A DNA stretch of 64,000 nt from Methylophilus sp. GTDB taxonomy: Bacteria > Pseudomonadota > Gammaproteobacteria > Burkholderiales > Methylophilaceae. Positions 53,841 to 63,350 of this stretch are shown here, one piece after another. The first letter of the stretch is position 1. The number at the start of each line of letters is the position of its first letter. Under the pieces are notes generated by a model. That model searched no databases. It was not told the DNA's origin and saw only the letters and a program-made list of their open reading frames with translations. The DNA lies in assembly GCF_008015755.1 (NCBI RefSeq), contig NZ_SSGF01000018.1:186001-250000 (forward strand), given 5' to 3'. Made by a program: the position numbers and the translations under genes.

Positions 53841-56800
53841 ATGGCGTCCTTTTTTATTCAGCGCCCTATTTTTGCCTGGGTAATTGCGATTGTGATTATG
53901 CTGGCCGGGATAGGCGCCATTGAGTGGCTCCCGCTCGAGCAATATCCGGATATCGCGCCACCACGCGTGTCTATCAGCGCTAACTATACCGGCGCCGCGG
54001 CCGACACCATTGAAAACTCAGTCACGCAAGTGATTGAGCAGTACATGAAGGGCATTGATAACCTGACCTATATGTCGGCCAGCAGCACCTCTTCTGGCTC
54101 AGCCAATATCAGCCTCACTTTTGATGCGGGCACCAACCCCGATGTGGCGCAGATGCAGGTGCAAAATAAACTGCAACAGGCCATGCCCAGGCTGCCGCAG
54201 ATCGTACAAAGCCAGGGCGTCACGGTGGCTAAAACCGGTATTGATTTCCTGATGATGATTTCTTTGATGTCCGATAGCCCGACGGTGCGTGCGATCGACA
54301 TTGGCGACTATATCTCCAGCAACCTGATTGACCAGATCAGTCGCCTGGATGGCGTCGGCGATGTGCAGGCGCTGAGCTCAGGTTACGCCATGCGCATTTG
54401 GCTGGACCCGGCCAAGCTGCAAAAATACGCGCTGATCCCTGCGGATATTTCTGCCGCCATCCAGGCGCAAAATACCGAAGTCTCGTCTGGCCAACTAGGG
54501 GCATTGCCCGCAATCAAAGGGCAAGGCCTCAATGCGCCAATTACCGCGCGCAGCAAGCTGCAAACCGTAGCACAATTTAACCAGATCATCGTCAAGTCAG
54601 GCGCAGACGGCTACGTAGTGCATTTGTCAGACGTGGCCCGCGTTGAACTAGGCGCCGAGAGTTACACGCCGGTGGCGAACCTCAACGGGAAGACCTCGGC
54701 AGCGTTTGGCGTCAAACTCGCCTCTGGCGCCAATGCCCTGGCCACCGCGCAAGCCGTCAAAGACAAGCTGGCGGCATTGGAACCGTATTTTCCGCCCGAG
54801 CTAAAACTCAGCATTCATATCCCTTACGACACGACACCGTTTGTACGTATTTCGATCAAAGAAGTGGTGAAATCGCTGGTCGAAGCCATTTTATTGGTTG
54901 TCATCATTATGTATGTGTTTTTACAAAACCTGCGGGCGACGCTGATTCCGGCCATTGCGGTGCCGGTGGTGCTACTCGGCACGTTTGGTGTATTAGCGGC
55001 GTTTGGCTTTTCGATTAACACGCTGACCATGTTTGGCCTGGTACTGGCGATTGGCCTGCTGGTGGATGATGCGATTGTGGTGGTGGAAAACGTCGAGCGC
55101 GTCATGCGTGAAGAAGGCTTGAGCCCGAAAGAAGCCACGCGTAAATCCATGGGCGAAATTACCAGTGCCCTGGTCGGCATTTCACTGGTATTGTCTGCTG
55201 TGTTTATCCCCATGGCGTTTTTTGGCGGCGCCACCGGCGTGATTTATCGCCAGTTCTCCATCACCATTGTCTCGGCCATGTTGCTGTCTGTGCTGGTTGC
55301 GCTCACCTTAACGCCAGCGCTATGTGCGACTGTGCTCAAGCCATCCAACCATGACCATACCGCCACTGGTGGCCTGTTTGGCTGGTTTTTCCGCTGGTTT
55401 AACCCGGCATTTGAGGCGTTTTCTCAACGTTACCAGACCCTGGTCGAAAAAATCCTGCATCAAAAGCTACTGACCATGGTCATCTATGGCGGCATTCTTT
55501 CCCTGCTGGTGTTCCTGCTCCTGCGTTTACCCAGCTCGTTCCTGCCTACCGAAGACCAAGGCACACTGATGGCGCAGATTCAACTACCAGTAGGCGCGAC
55601 CGATAGCAGGATGCAGCAGGTGCTGCGGCAGATCGAACACTACCTGGATGGTCAGGACGCCGTCATTGATGAATATTTAACCATTGCTGGCTTGGGCCAG
55701 GGCGGCGGTGGCAGCCAAAACACCGGCCGTGCGTTTATCCGGCTCAAAGATTGGGAGTTGCGTGGTGAAGGCCAGGACGCCGCTTCACTGGCAGACAAAA
55801 TGACTAAGGCCTTGTCCAAAATCCGCGATGCCAAACTGTTTGTGAATCAGCCCTCCCCCGTGCGCGGCCTCGGCCAAGGGTCCGGCTTTACGTTAGAACT
55901 TAAGGATGTCGGCGGGCTGGGACATCAGGCACTGATGGACGCCAGAAACCAGTTTATCCAGTTGGCTGCAGACAATCCCAAACTGAACCGCGTGCGCCCA
56001 AGCGGGCTGGACGATACACCGATGTTCAGACTCAATATTGATGACCAGAAAACCGGCATTTATAACCTGACCACCGCCAACATCAACACCACCCTTTCTA
56101 TCGCCATGGGCGGCACTTATGTGAATGACTTTATCAACAAAGGCCGCGTCAAAAAAGTCTATTTGCAGGGCGATGCGCCTTACCGCATGCAACCTGAGGA
56201 TATCGATCGCTGGTATGTGCGCAACAGCACCAACGACATGGTGCCTTTCTCTGCGTTTTCCAGTACCCGCTGGGTCTCAGGCTCACCGTTGCTAGAACGC
56301 TATAACGGTATTTCTTCGGTTGAAATCGTCGGCGAAGCAGCCAAAGGCACCAGCACCGGCGAGGCCATGCGTATTGCGGAAAGCATTATCAAGCAGTTAC
56401 CGGCGGGCATCGGCTACGAGTGGAGTGCGCAGTCCTACCAGGAAAGGCTCTCCGGCTCACAGGCACCGTTGTTGTATGCCGTTTCTGTGGTGTTTGTGTT
56501 CTTGTGTCTGGCGGCCTTATATGAAAGCTGGGCGGTGCCGTTTTCGGTGATTATGGTGGTGCCGCTGGGTATTTTAGGCGCCGTGCTGGCCACCAGTTTA
56601 CGCGGCATGACGGCTGACGTTTACTTTCAGGTCGGACTGTTGACCACCATCGGCCTGTCAGCCAAAAACGCGATTCTGATTGTGGAGTTTGCTAAACACC
56701 TGCAAGAACAGGGACGGCCATTAATTGAGGCCACGTTAGAGGCCGTGAAACTGCGTTTGCGGCCGATACTCATGACCTCACTCGCCTTTATATTTGGTGT

Positions 56801-56987
56801 CTTGCCACTAGCATTCAGCCATGGCGCAGGCGCCGTCAGCCGCCAGGCCATTGGCACCGGCGTGCTTGGCGGCATGTTAACAGCCACGTTTCTTGGCGTC
56901 TTTTTTGTGCCGCTGTTTTATGTGCTGATACGCTCATTGTTCCCTTATCGCGCAGATGCCGCCCTGACCAACACGGCCCACGACTAA
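53841..56987 (+). CDS. RND multidrug efflux permease (AcrB/MexB-like), pump 2
   Basis: 1048 residues, matching AcrB and MexB (1049 and 1046). The motifs [58 protein letters not shown] (proton-relay Asp pair) and [17 protein letters not shown] (essential Lys) are present, and [21 protein letters not shown] is intact. It exports lipophilic drugs and solvents using the proton gradient. The [17 protein letters not shown] loop is typical of the AcrB branch, and the sequence is clearly distinct from pump 1. The gene follows the adaptor by 18 bp and precedes the channel by 4 bp. Confidence 0.95.
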   Translation: MASFFIQRPIFAWVIAIVIMLAGIGAIEWLPLEQYPDIAPPRVSISANYTGAAADTIENSVTQVIEQYMKGIDNLTYMSASSTSSGSANISLTFDAGTNPDVAQMQVQNKLQQAMPRLPQIVQSQGVTVAKTGIDFLMMISLMSDSPTVRAIDIGDYISSNLIDQISRLDGVGDVQALSSGYAMRIWLDPAKLQKYALIPADISAAIQAQNTEVSSGQLGALPAIKGQGLNAPITARSKLQTVAQFNQIIVKSGADGYVVHLSDVARVELGAESYTPVANLNGKTSAAFGVKLASGANALATAQAVKDKLAALEPYFPPELKLSIHIPYDTTPFVRISIKEVVKSLVEAILLVVIIMYVFLQNLRATLIPAIAVPVVLLGTFGVLAAFGFSINTLTMFGLVLAIGLLVDDAIVVVENVERVMREEGLSPKEATRKSMGEITSALVGISLVLSAVFIPMAFFGGATGVIYRQFSITIVSAMLLSVLVALTLTPALCATVLKPSNHDHTATGGLFGWFFRWFNPAFEAFSQRYQTLVEKILHQKLLTMVIYGGILSLLVFLLLRLPSSFLPTEDQGTLMAQIQLPVGATDSRMQQVLRQIEHYLDGQDAVIDEYLTIAGLGQGGGGSQNTGRAFIRLKDWELRGEGQDAASLADKMTKALSKIRDAKLFVNQPSPVRGLGQGSGFTLELKDVGGLGHQALMDARNQFIQLAADNPKLNRVRPSGLDDTPMFRLNIDDQKTGIYNLTTANINTTLSIAMGGTYVNDFINKGRVKKVYLQGDAPYRMQPEDIDRWYVRNSTNDMVPFSAFSSTRWVSGSPLLERYNGISSVEIVGEAAKGTSTGEAMRIAESIIKQLPAGIGYEWSAQSYQERLSGSQAPLLYAVSVVFVFLCLAALYESWAVPFSVIMVVPLGILGAVLATSLRGMTADVYFQVGLLTTIGLSAKNAILIVEFAKHLQEQGRPLIEATLEAVKLRLRPILMTSLAFIFGVLPLAFSHGAGAVSRQAIGTGVLGGMLTATFLGVFFVPLFYVLIRSLFPYRADAALTNTAHD

Positions 56988-56991
56988 TCCT

Positions 56992-58446
56992 ATGAAAACA
57001 TCGCATACTCAAAAATTGGCTGGATTACTGGCGCTCTCACTCAGTCTGAGTAGCTGTATAGACCTGGCCCCATTTTATACACGCCCTGCCGCGCCCGTCC
57101 CGGCCACGCTGGGCAACGCAGCCAGCGACCAAAAGGCCTTTACAGACTTGCCATGGCAGTCGTATATCAGCGATGAAAAGTTACGCCAGGTGATTGCGCT
57201 GGCGCTCACCAACAACCGTGACCTACAAGTCGCTGCGCTGACCATAGAGCGATCACGCGCACTGTATCAGGTGCAACGCGCTGACCTGTTCCCGACGGTG
57301 GCCGCCAGCGTGACCGAGACTGCCTCTAAAGGCATGGCCAGCGCCGCCAACAACACCGCAGGCAATACCGCGGGGGCAGCCACTGGCGCGGCGGGTAGCA
57401 GTAACAGCAGTGGCAATATTTCGCATATATACCGTGCGACTGTCGGCTTTAGCGCTTATGAGCTCGACCTGTTTGGCCGCATACGCAACCTCAACCAGCA
57501 AGCCTTGCAGACGTTTTATGCCAATGAAGAGAATCGGCGCAGTACGCAAATCAGCCTGATTGCCGAAGTCGCCACCGCCTGGCTGACCCTGGCGGCGGAT
57601 CAGAAACGCCTCGCCATCGCCGAGCAGACGCTACAAAGCCAGCAAGCTACTTATGACATCAATCAGAAAATGTTTGATCTCGGCGTTGCCAACGCACTGA
57701 CCCTAAAGCAGTTGCAAACCAGTGTCGACAGTGCACGCGTCGCGGTGGCCACCTACAAAATGCAGATCAAGCAAGACATCAACGCGCTTCACTTGCTGGC
57801 GGGCAATAGTGTGCCTGAAAAATGGCTGCCTGAAGCGACACTCTCCAGCGTGGTGCTCGCTATGCCTTTACCTGACGGCGTCAGCTCAGAGACCTTGCAA
57901 CAACGGCCAGATGTACGTGCGGCAGAACACTTGCTGGAAGGTGCCAACGCCAATATCGGCGCCCTGCGCGCGGCCTTTTTCCCCACCATCAGTTTAACCA
58001 CTACCGTCGGCTCGGCCAGCACAGAATTGTCCGGCCTGTTTGCGAAAAACTCCGGCATCTGGACCTTTGTGCCGCAAATCAGCGTGCCGCTGTTTAATGC
58101 AGGTCGCAACCGCGCCAATTTAACCTCGGCAGAAAAAAATCGTGATATTCTGCTCGCGCAATACGAAAAAACCGTGCAAACTGCGTTCCGCGAAGTTGCT
58201 GATGTGTTGGCACAACGTGAGGGCCTGCAATCACAACTCGATGCCCAGCAATCACTCACGGCTGCCGCCAATGCGGCGTTCCAGCTCGCTGATGCCCGTT
58301 TTAAAAATGGTGTCGACAGTTACCTGGTCGTGCTTGACGCACAACGCACCCACTATACGGCAGAGCAATCGCTGGTCACCCTGCAATTAAATGATGCGAC
58401 CAGCCAATTGACTTTATACAAGGTGATGGGTGGCGGTTGGCATTAA
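56992..58446 (+). CDS. RND efflux outer-membrane factor lipoprotein (OprM-like), pump 2
   Basis: 484 residues with a lipobox LSSC (Cys about 22), followed by DLAPFYTRPAAPVP, the OprM-type mature start. Two OEP repeats follow. A low-complexity insert of Ala/Gly/Asn/Ser (about residues 110-140: AANNTAGNTAGAATGAAGSSNSSG) interrupts the first repeat in an expected loop. The gene lies 4 bp after the permease and completes the tripartite system. Confidence 0.93.
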   Translation: MKTSHTQKLAGLLALSLSLSSCIDLAPFYTRPAAPVPATLGNAASDQKAFTDLPWQSYISDEKLRQVIALALTNNRDLQVAALTIERSRALYQVQRADLFPTVAASVTETASKGMASAANNTAGNTAGAATGAAGSSNSSGNISHIYRATVGFSAYELDLFGRIRNLNQQALQTFYANEENRRSTQISLIAEVATAWLTLAADQKRLAIAEQTLQSQQATYDINQKMFDLGVANALTLKQLQTSVDSARVAVATYKMQIKQDINALHLLAGNSVPEKWLPEATLSSVVLAMPLPDGVSSETLQQRPDVRAAEHLLEGANANIGALRAAFFPTISLTTTVGSASTELSGLFAKNSGIWTFVPQISVPLFNAGRNRANLTSAEKNRDILLAQYEKTVQTAFREVADVLAQREGLQSQLDAQQSLTAAANAAFQLADARFKNGVDSYLVVLDAQRTHYTAEQSLVTLQLNDATSQLTLYKVMGGGWH

Positions 58447-58551
58447 TAGACAATGTCGGCAAATCGTTTTTTTAATATTGAATAAAAGCTATCTAGCAAC
58501 AATTTAAAGATCTCCACCAAGTTGCGCACACTTTTTGCTTGGTGCCTAGTG

Positions 58552-59820
58552 ATGAACACAGAAATATCCCCTTCCCAAACCATTACCTTGGCCAAAATCA
58601 GACATATCGAGGAGCTAGAGCGACTCGATAGCTGTATCACATTTGTCGAAAAAATTGGCCAATTAATCCATTTGATACAGGCTGAACGTGGCGCCAGCTG
58701 TTTGTATATTGCGTCTCACGGCAAGCGCTTTGCGCCAGAACGTGCTGACATCATTACGCAAAATCAGGCCATGGAAGCCAGCTTCAGAACGGCATTGCAG
58801 CAGCACCTGGATAAAAATACATTGGCCGATGCCAAGCAGCTCACGCTCACGTCGTGGATCTTGCTTGGCCTCGATCAAATGGTGACTTTGCGTCATCAAA
58901 TCACCCTGCAAAAAATCTCTTTTGCCGATTGCATTGAATCGTTTAACCGCTTGATTGGCAGCTTGATTGCATTGATTTTTGAGATCACAGACAGCTCGGT
59001 TAATAGCAAAATTGCCACCTGTTTGCTCACGCTGTACAACCTGATCCAGGGCAAGGAGTTTGCCGGACAGGAGCGTGCCGTAGGCGCCTATATGTTTGGC
59101 TCGGGCAGCCTGCAACTGGCGCATCAGCACAAACTGTTTGAGCTCATCGCCCAGCAAGACCGACATTTTGAATTATTCTGCCAGTTTGGCAGTGAAGAGG
59201 TCAGTGGCGCATGGACGGCTTTGCAATCGACCAGTTGGCACCAGCAACACCAGCAATATCGCGCCAAACTGAGCCGTGCCAAAGACCAGCAAGCACTCAG
59301 CCCCAGTAGCGCAGACATCTGGTTTGAGCTGTGCAGCCAGCGCTTGAGCGCCATGTGGCAGATTCAATGTCAATTAGTGCAAACCATGCATGAGTTACTG
59401 GCCGGGCTGGCAAGCAAAGCCAAGCAAGACTTTGCGCAGACAAGGCAATATCTGGAGGCGATTCAGGCGACGCCGTCAGCCGCACTCAACAGCACCTTTT
59501 TCAACCTGGCCATCCCGGTCGAAAACGCCTTGAATTTTCAGGCGCATGATACCTCGCAGGTCTATCCGATGGCATCCATGATTACTCTGCTACAACAACA
59601 GTCGCGACAAATTGCCGAGATGGAAAGCGAGTTATCCGACACCAAAAAAGCGCTGGCCGAACGCAAGTTGATCGAGCGCGCTAAAGGCTTGCTAATGAGC
59701 ACGCGCGGACTGAATGAAATGGAAGCTTATAAAACCATACGCAGCATCGCCATGGAGCAAAACCGTAAGATGATTGATGTGGCGGAGAACATCCTCGCGC
59801 ATCACGCACACGCAGGCTGA
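58552..59820 (+). CDS. nasR: NIT-ANTAR nitrate-responsive antiterminator (NasR-like)
   Basis: 422 residues from ATG at 58552 (an upstream TTG would add ten). The N-terminal part is a NIT nitrate/nitrite-sensing domain (about 30-300) with the QAERGASCLYIASHGKRF segment around the conserved arginine. The C-terminal 55 or so residues (KLIERAKGLLMSTRGLNEMEAYKTIRSIAMEQNRKMIDVAENIL) are an ANTAR RNA-binding domain. Nitrate binding would let ANTAR bind the leader RNA of the operon downstream and prevent termination, as for Klebsiella NasR on nasF. The cytoplasmic location fits. The leader found downstream supports the call. Confidence 0.9.
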   Translation: MNTEISPSQTITLAKIRHIEELERLDSCITFVEKIGQLIHLIQAERGASCLYIASHGKRFAPERADIITQNQAMEASFRTALQQHLDKNTLADAKQLTLTSWILLGLDQMVTLRHQITLQKISFADCIESFNRLIGSLIALIFEITDSSVNSKIATCLLTLYNLIQGKEFAGQERAVGAYMFGSGSLQLAHQHKLFELIAQQDRHFELFCQFGSEEVSGAWTALQSTSWHQQHQQYRAKLSRAKDQQALSPSSADIWFELCSQRLSAMWQIQCQLVQTMHELLAGLASKAKQDFAQTRQYLEAIQATPSAALNSTFFNLAIPVENALNFQAHDTSQVYPMASMITLLQQQSRQIAEMESELSDTKKALAERKLIERAKGLLMSTRGLNEMEAYKTIRSIAMEQNRKMIDVAENILAHHAHAG

Positions 59821-59842
59821 GCGCCCGTCAATGTGGTGCATC

Positions 59843-59859
59843 TGCACATGTATGGTGCG
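59843..59859. promoter_or_regulatory. NtrC binding site
   Basis: TGCACATGTATGGTGCG matches TGCACC-N5-GGTGCA at 10 of 12 conserved positions. It lies about 120 bp ahead of the inferred transcription start, a typical enhancer distance. Confidence 0.65.
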
Positions 59860-59946
59860 GACAACACCGCACTAAAAAGGTTGCATCAATAGCCCCGATG
59901 TTAAATAAACCAATATAGAACAACCACTTAAAAAAACCCTCTCAGC

Positions 59947-59961
59947 TGGCACGGCAATTGC
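59947..59961 (+). promoter_or_regulatory. Sigma-54 promoter of the nrt operon
   Basis: TGGCAC-N5-TTGC (TGGCACGGCAATTGC) is a consensus -24/-12 promoter with the invariant GG and GC. Transcription would start near 59973, giving a leader of about 190 nt before nrtA. Confidence 0.85.
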
Positions 59962-60044
59962 TAATCTTGCTTGAGGCGTCAGCTAACGGTGGTTGAACAT
60001 CTCGTGCCATACCAGCCCGACATTAAATTTGGCTGAGCAATAAA

Positions 60045-60131
60045 CAAGTCTGAGGACTTGCGTAGTAAAAGGACAAAGGCGTCCTGAGTGTAGACAAAAA
60101 AGTCTGCATTCAGGACGCCTTTTTGTTTTTT
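60045..60131 (+). promoter_or_regulatory. ANTAR-type antiterminator/terminator leader of the nrt operon
   Basis: Two short hairpins precede a strong terminator. P1 is CAAGTC / GACTTG (60045-60060). P2 is AGGAC / GTCCT (60070-60085) with the hexaloop AAAGGC, which has the A1 and G4 that ANTAR proteins recognise. The terminator (60077-60120, 19-bp stem with AAAAAA loop, then a T-rich tract) shares bases with P2, so the two structures exclude each other. Nitrate-bound NasR stabilising P2 would let RNA polymerase read into nrtA. P1's loop (TGAG) does not match the model, so the P1 assignment is less certain. Confidence 0.8.
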
Positions 60132-60165
60132 ATTTTCCGATTGATTAGATGATTAAGGAGCAGCA

Positions 60166-61485
60166 ATGAGCAGTTCTGACAACAACAATGTGACGGCCAC
60201 CGCCAATGAAACCGTCACCAGCGCAGTTTCAACAACCGAGCAAGTCAACCAGCAACGCCGTCACTTTTTTATGCACACCATGGCCGGTGCGTTTGGCGCG
60301 GCAGCCATGATGAATATGGTGCCGTCCGCCATTCGCAGTCAGGCCTGGGCTGCTGGTTCAGATGCGCCTGAAATCACGGAAGTCAAAGTCGGCTTTATCC
60401 CGCTGACTGACTGTGCGCCGATTATCGTCGCCGCACAAATGGGCTTTGATAAAAAATACGGTATCAAAATTGTGCCATCCAAAGAGGCTTCATGGGCAGG
60501 CGTGCGCGACAAAATGGTCAACGGCGAGTTGCATGCCGCACACGTCTTGTACGGCCTGATTTACGGCGTACAGCTCGGCATCGGCGGACAGCAAAAAGAC
60601 ATGAACATTTTGATGACGCTGAACAACAACGGCCAGGGCATCACATTGGCTAACCAGCTGAAAGAAAAAGGCGTCACCAGCGGCGGCACCCTCAAACGCC
60701 TGCTGGATAACGAAAACCGCGACTTTACCTTTGCGCAAACCTTCCCCACGGGCACGCACGCCATGTGGTTGTATTACTGGCTGGCCAGCTATGGCATCAA
60801 CCCGATGCAAGATGTGAAAACCATTGTCGTGCCACCACCACAAATGGTCGCCAACATGCGTATCGGCAATATGGACGGCTACTGCGTAGGCGAACCGTGG
60901 AACGCACGTGCGATTTACGACAAAATTGGCTTTACTGTGGCGACCTCTCAGGATATCTGGACCGATCACCCGGAAAAAGTATTGGGCACCACGGCTGAAT
61001 TTGCCGCTAAAAACCCGAACACGGCATTGGCATTAACCAAAGCGATTTTAGAGGCTTGCCGTTATATCGATGCGACGAAAAATCGCCCTGAAGTGGCCAA
61101 GCTGATTGCTGGCAAAGCTTACGTCAATGCGCCTGAAGAAGTCATTGAAGGCCGTTTCCTCGGCCATTACGACAATGGCATCGGTAAAAAATGGGAAGAC
61201 CCTAACTACATGAAGTTCTTTAACGACGGCAAGGTGAACTTCCCCTACCTGTCTGATGGTATGTGGTTCCTGACCCAGCACAAACGTTGGGGCTTGCTGA
61301 AGTCTGAGCCTGACTATCTGGGCGTGGCAAAAAAAGTAAACCGTATCGATATTTATACCGAAGCGGCTAAATCGCTGGGCATTGCGGTGCCAGATGCGAT
61401 GCGTAGCAGCAAGCTGATGGATGGCGTAGTGTGGGATGGTAAAGATCCGAAAGCCTATGCCAACAGTTTCAAGGTGAAAGCCTAA
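60166..61485 (+). CDS. nrtA: Nitrate ABC transporter substrate-binding protein NrtA
   Basis: 439 residues with an AAGGAG ribosome site. A twin-arginine-type N-terminus (QQRRHFFMHTMAGAFGAAAMM) suggests Tat export, followed by a NMT1/NrtA-like periplasmic domain: EITEVKVGFIPLTDCAPIIVAAQMGFDKKYGIKIVPSKEASWAGVRDKMVNGELHAAHVLYGLIYG is characteristic of NrtA/CmpA. It binds nitrate or nitrite and delivers it to NrtB. The gene is the first of the operon, behind the sigma-54 promoter and ANTAR leader. CmpA (bicarbonate) is a relative but does not fit the context. Confidence 0.92.
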   Translation: MSSSDNNNVTATANETVTSAVSTTEQVNQQRRHFFMHTMAGAFGAAAMMNMVPSAIRSQAWAAGSDAPEITEVKVGFIPLTDCAPIIVAAQMGFDKKYGIKIVPSKEASWAGVRDKMVNGELHAAHVLYGLIYGVQLGIGGQQKDMNILMTLNNNGQGITLANQLKEKGVTSGGTLKRLLDNENRDFTFAQTFPTGTHAMWLYYWLASYGINPMQDVKTIVVPPPQMVANMRIGNMDGYCVGEPWNARAIYDKIGFTVATSQDIWTDHPEKVLGTTAEFAAKNPNTALALTKAILEACRYIDATKNRPEVAKLIAGKAYVNAPEEVIEGRFLGHYDNGIGKKWEDPNYMKFFNDGKVNFPYLSDGMWFLTQHKRWGLLKSEPDYLGVAKKVNRIDIYTEAAKSLGIAVPDAMRSSKLMDGVVWDGKDPKAYANSFKVKA

Positions 61486-61504
61486 TTATTTAAGGAGCGT
61501 CACC

Positions 61505-62431
61505 ATGAGTGTTGTCAGCTTTAGCAAAGAAAAAATCATGCAAACAAGCGAAGAGGCTGTGAAATTAGTCTCTGCGCAACCCGTTGTAGCGGTGGTTACC
61601 CCTCTCTCAACCACAGCGACAGCAGCCGCCCCGCTTTTGCAGAAGCGGGGAGCATGGGCGGCAACAGCCAAACGCGCATTTGAATGGCTGTTGCCGCCTG
61701 TGATTGGCTTAATGATCTTCGCAGCCATCTGGGCCACAGTCGCGGCACTGACACAAGGCTTGCCAGGCCCGGTAAAAACCTGGCAATCGGCCGTCGAGTT
61801 GTTTAGCGACCCGTTTTATATCAACAACCCGAATGACATGGGCATCGGCTGGAACATCCTCAACTCGCTCAAGCGCGTGGCGACTGGCTTTGGCCTGGCG
61901 GCGATTGTCGGCATCCCAATGGGCTTTGTGATTGGCCGCTATACGTTTATGTCACGCATGGCGGCGCCGATTATCAGCTTGCTCAAACCAGTGTCACCAC
62001 TGGCCTGGCTGCCAATTGGCCTGCTGGTGTTTAAAGCCGCTAACCCGGCTGCAATTTGGGTGATTTTTATTACCGCCGTCTGGCCAATGATCATCAATAC
62101 CGCGGTTGGCGTCAGCAAAGTGCCGCAAGACTATATGAACGTCGCCAAAGTACTCAACCTGTCCGAATGGAAAGTCGTCACCAAGATTCTGCTGCCTTAT
62201 GTCATGCCTTACATGATGACCGGTGTACGTCTGTCGATTGGCGCTGCCTGGCTGGTGATTGTGGCGGCAGAAATGCTGACCGGCGGCCTCGGCATCGGCT
62301 TCTGGGTATGGGATGAGTGGAACAACCTGAATGTAGAACACATCATCATCGCTATTTTTATTGTCGGCATTGTCGGCTTATTGCTAGAACAGTTGCTGGT
62401 GCTGATCGCAAAACGCTACAGCTACGAATAA
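61505..62431 (+). CDS. nrtB: Nitrate ABC transporter permease NrtB
   Basis: 308 residues with an AAGGAG ribosome site. The BPD_transp_1 domain (about 105-300) shows six membrane helices and the EAA-like loop AAEMLTGGLGIGFWVWDEWNNL. The N-terminal 60 residues are a soluble extension. It forms the inner-membrane pore for nitrate. It lies 19 bp after nrtA and precedes the ATPase by 20 bp. Confidence 0.92.
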   Translation: MSVVSFSKEKIMQTSEEAVKLVSAQPVVAVVTPLSTTATAAAPLLQKRGAWAATAKRAFEWLLPPVIGLMIFAAIWATVAALTQGLPGPVKTWQSAVELFSDPFYINNPNDMGIGWNILNSLKRVATGFGLAAIVGIPMGFVIGRYTFMSRMAAPIISLLKPVSPLAWLPIGLLVFKAANPAAIWVIFITAVWPMIINTAVGVSKVPQDYMNVAKVLNLSEWKVVTKILLPYVMPYMMTGVRLSIGAAWLVIVAAEMLTGGLGIGFWVWDEWNNLNVEHIIIAIFIVGIVGLLLEQLLVLIAKRYSYE

Positions 62432-62451
62432 CCGTAAAAGGAGACTTGATT

Positions 62452-63261
62452 ATGACGACCAATGCGATACAAGACCGTTATGTGCTGATTGAAAACGTCA
62501 ACATGACGTTTCAAACCAAAAAAGGCAGTTTTCAGGCCCTCAAAGACATCAACTTGAATATCCACGAAGGCGAGTTTATCTCCATCATCGGCCACTCCGG
62601 CTGTGGCAAATCTACCGTGCTCAACCTGATTGCCGGGTTGCTGCAACCCAGCGAAGGCTACCTGTTTTGTGCCGGGCGTGAAATCTCCAAACCAGGCCCT
62701 GAGCGCGCTGTGGTGTTTCAAAACCACTCTCTGCTGCCATGGCTGACCTGTTTTGAAAACGTTTATCTGGCCGTAGAACGCGTGTTTGGTGACAAAGAAG
62801 GTGCATCACAACTGGCTGAGCGTACCCGTGCCGCACTGGAACTGGTGGGTTTAAGCCATGCGATGGAAAAACGCCCGAACGAGATTTCTGGCGGCATGAA
62901 GCAACGCGTTGGCATTGCCCGCGCACTGGCCATGGAACCTAAAGTGCTGTTACTGGACGAGCCGTTTGGCGCACTCGATGCCCTCACCCGCGCTGGCTTG
63001 CAAGATGAACTGATGGCCATTATGGCGCGCTCTGGTTGCACCGCTGTCATGGTCACGCACGATGTCGACGAAGCCGTATTGCTATCAGACCGCATTGTCA
63101 TGATGACTAACGGCCCGGCAGCCACCATTGGTGAAATTCTGGAAGTGGATTTGCCACGCCCGCGCAAACGGCTAGAGCTGGTAGAAGACCCAGCTTATAC
63201 GCATCTGCGTAGCGAAGTTTTGAAGTTTTTGTATGAGCGCCACGCCAAAAAGGCGGCATAA
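62452..63261 (+). CDS. Nitrate ABC transporter ATP-binding protein (NrtC/NrtD type)
   Basis: 269 residues from ATG at 62452, which has a GGAG ribosome site; the open frame upstream overlaps nrtB and is not used. Walker A GHSGCGKST (about 46-54), Q-loop NHSLLPW, signature SGGMKQRVGIARAL, Walker B VLLLDEPFGALDALT and the H-loop VTHDVDEA are all present. It lacks the C-terminal NrtA-like domain of cyanobacterial NrtC, so it corresponds to the simpler NrtD/NasD form, probably acting as a homodimer. Confidence 0.92.
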   Translation: MTTNAIQDRYVLIENVNMTFQTKKGSFQALKDINLNIHEGEFISIIGHSGCGKSTVLNLIAGLLQPSEGYLFCAGREISKPGPERAVVFQNHSLLPWLTCFENVYLAVERVFGDKEGASQLAERTRAALELVGLSHAMEKRPNEISGGMKQRVGIARALAMEPKVLLLDEPFGALDALTRAGLQDELMAIMARSGCTAVMVTHDVDEAVLLSDRIVMMTNGPAATIGEILEVDLPRPRKRLELVEDPAYTHLRSEVLKFLYERHAKKAA

Positions 63262-63270
63262 AACAAAAGG

Positions 63271-63300
63271 AGTGCTGACGGGCGGTCACCCGCCAGCACT
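63271..63300 (+). other. Intercistronic hairpin before the porin gene
   Basis: AGTGCT / AGCACT and GGCGG / CCGCC form two stacked stems with a GACG bulge, and there is no T-run. It may tune or stabilise the nrt message where it passes into the porin gene. Confidence 0.5.
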
Positions 63301-63350
63301 GCATACCTCATCGAAGTATGGTTACCCCACATTGCATAAAGGAGCAACAC

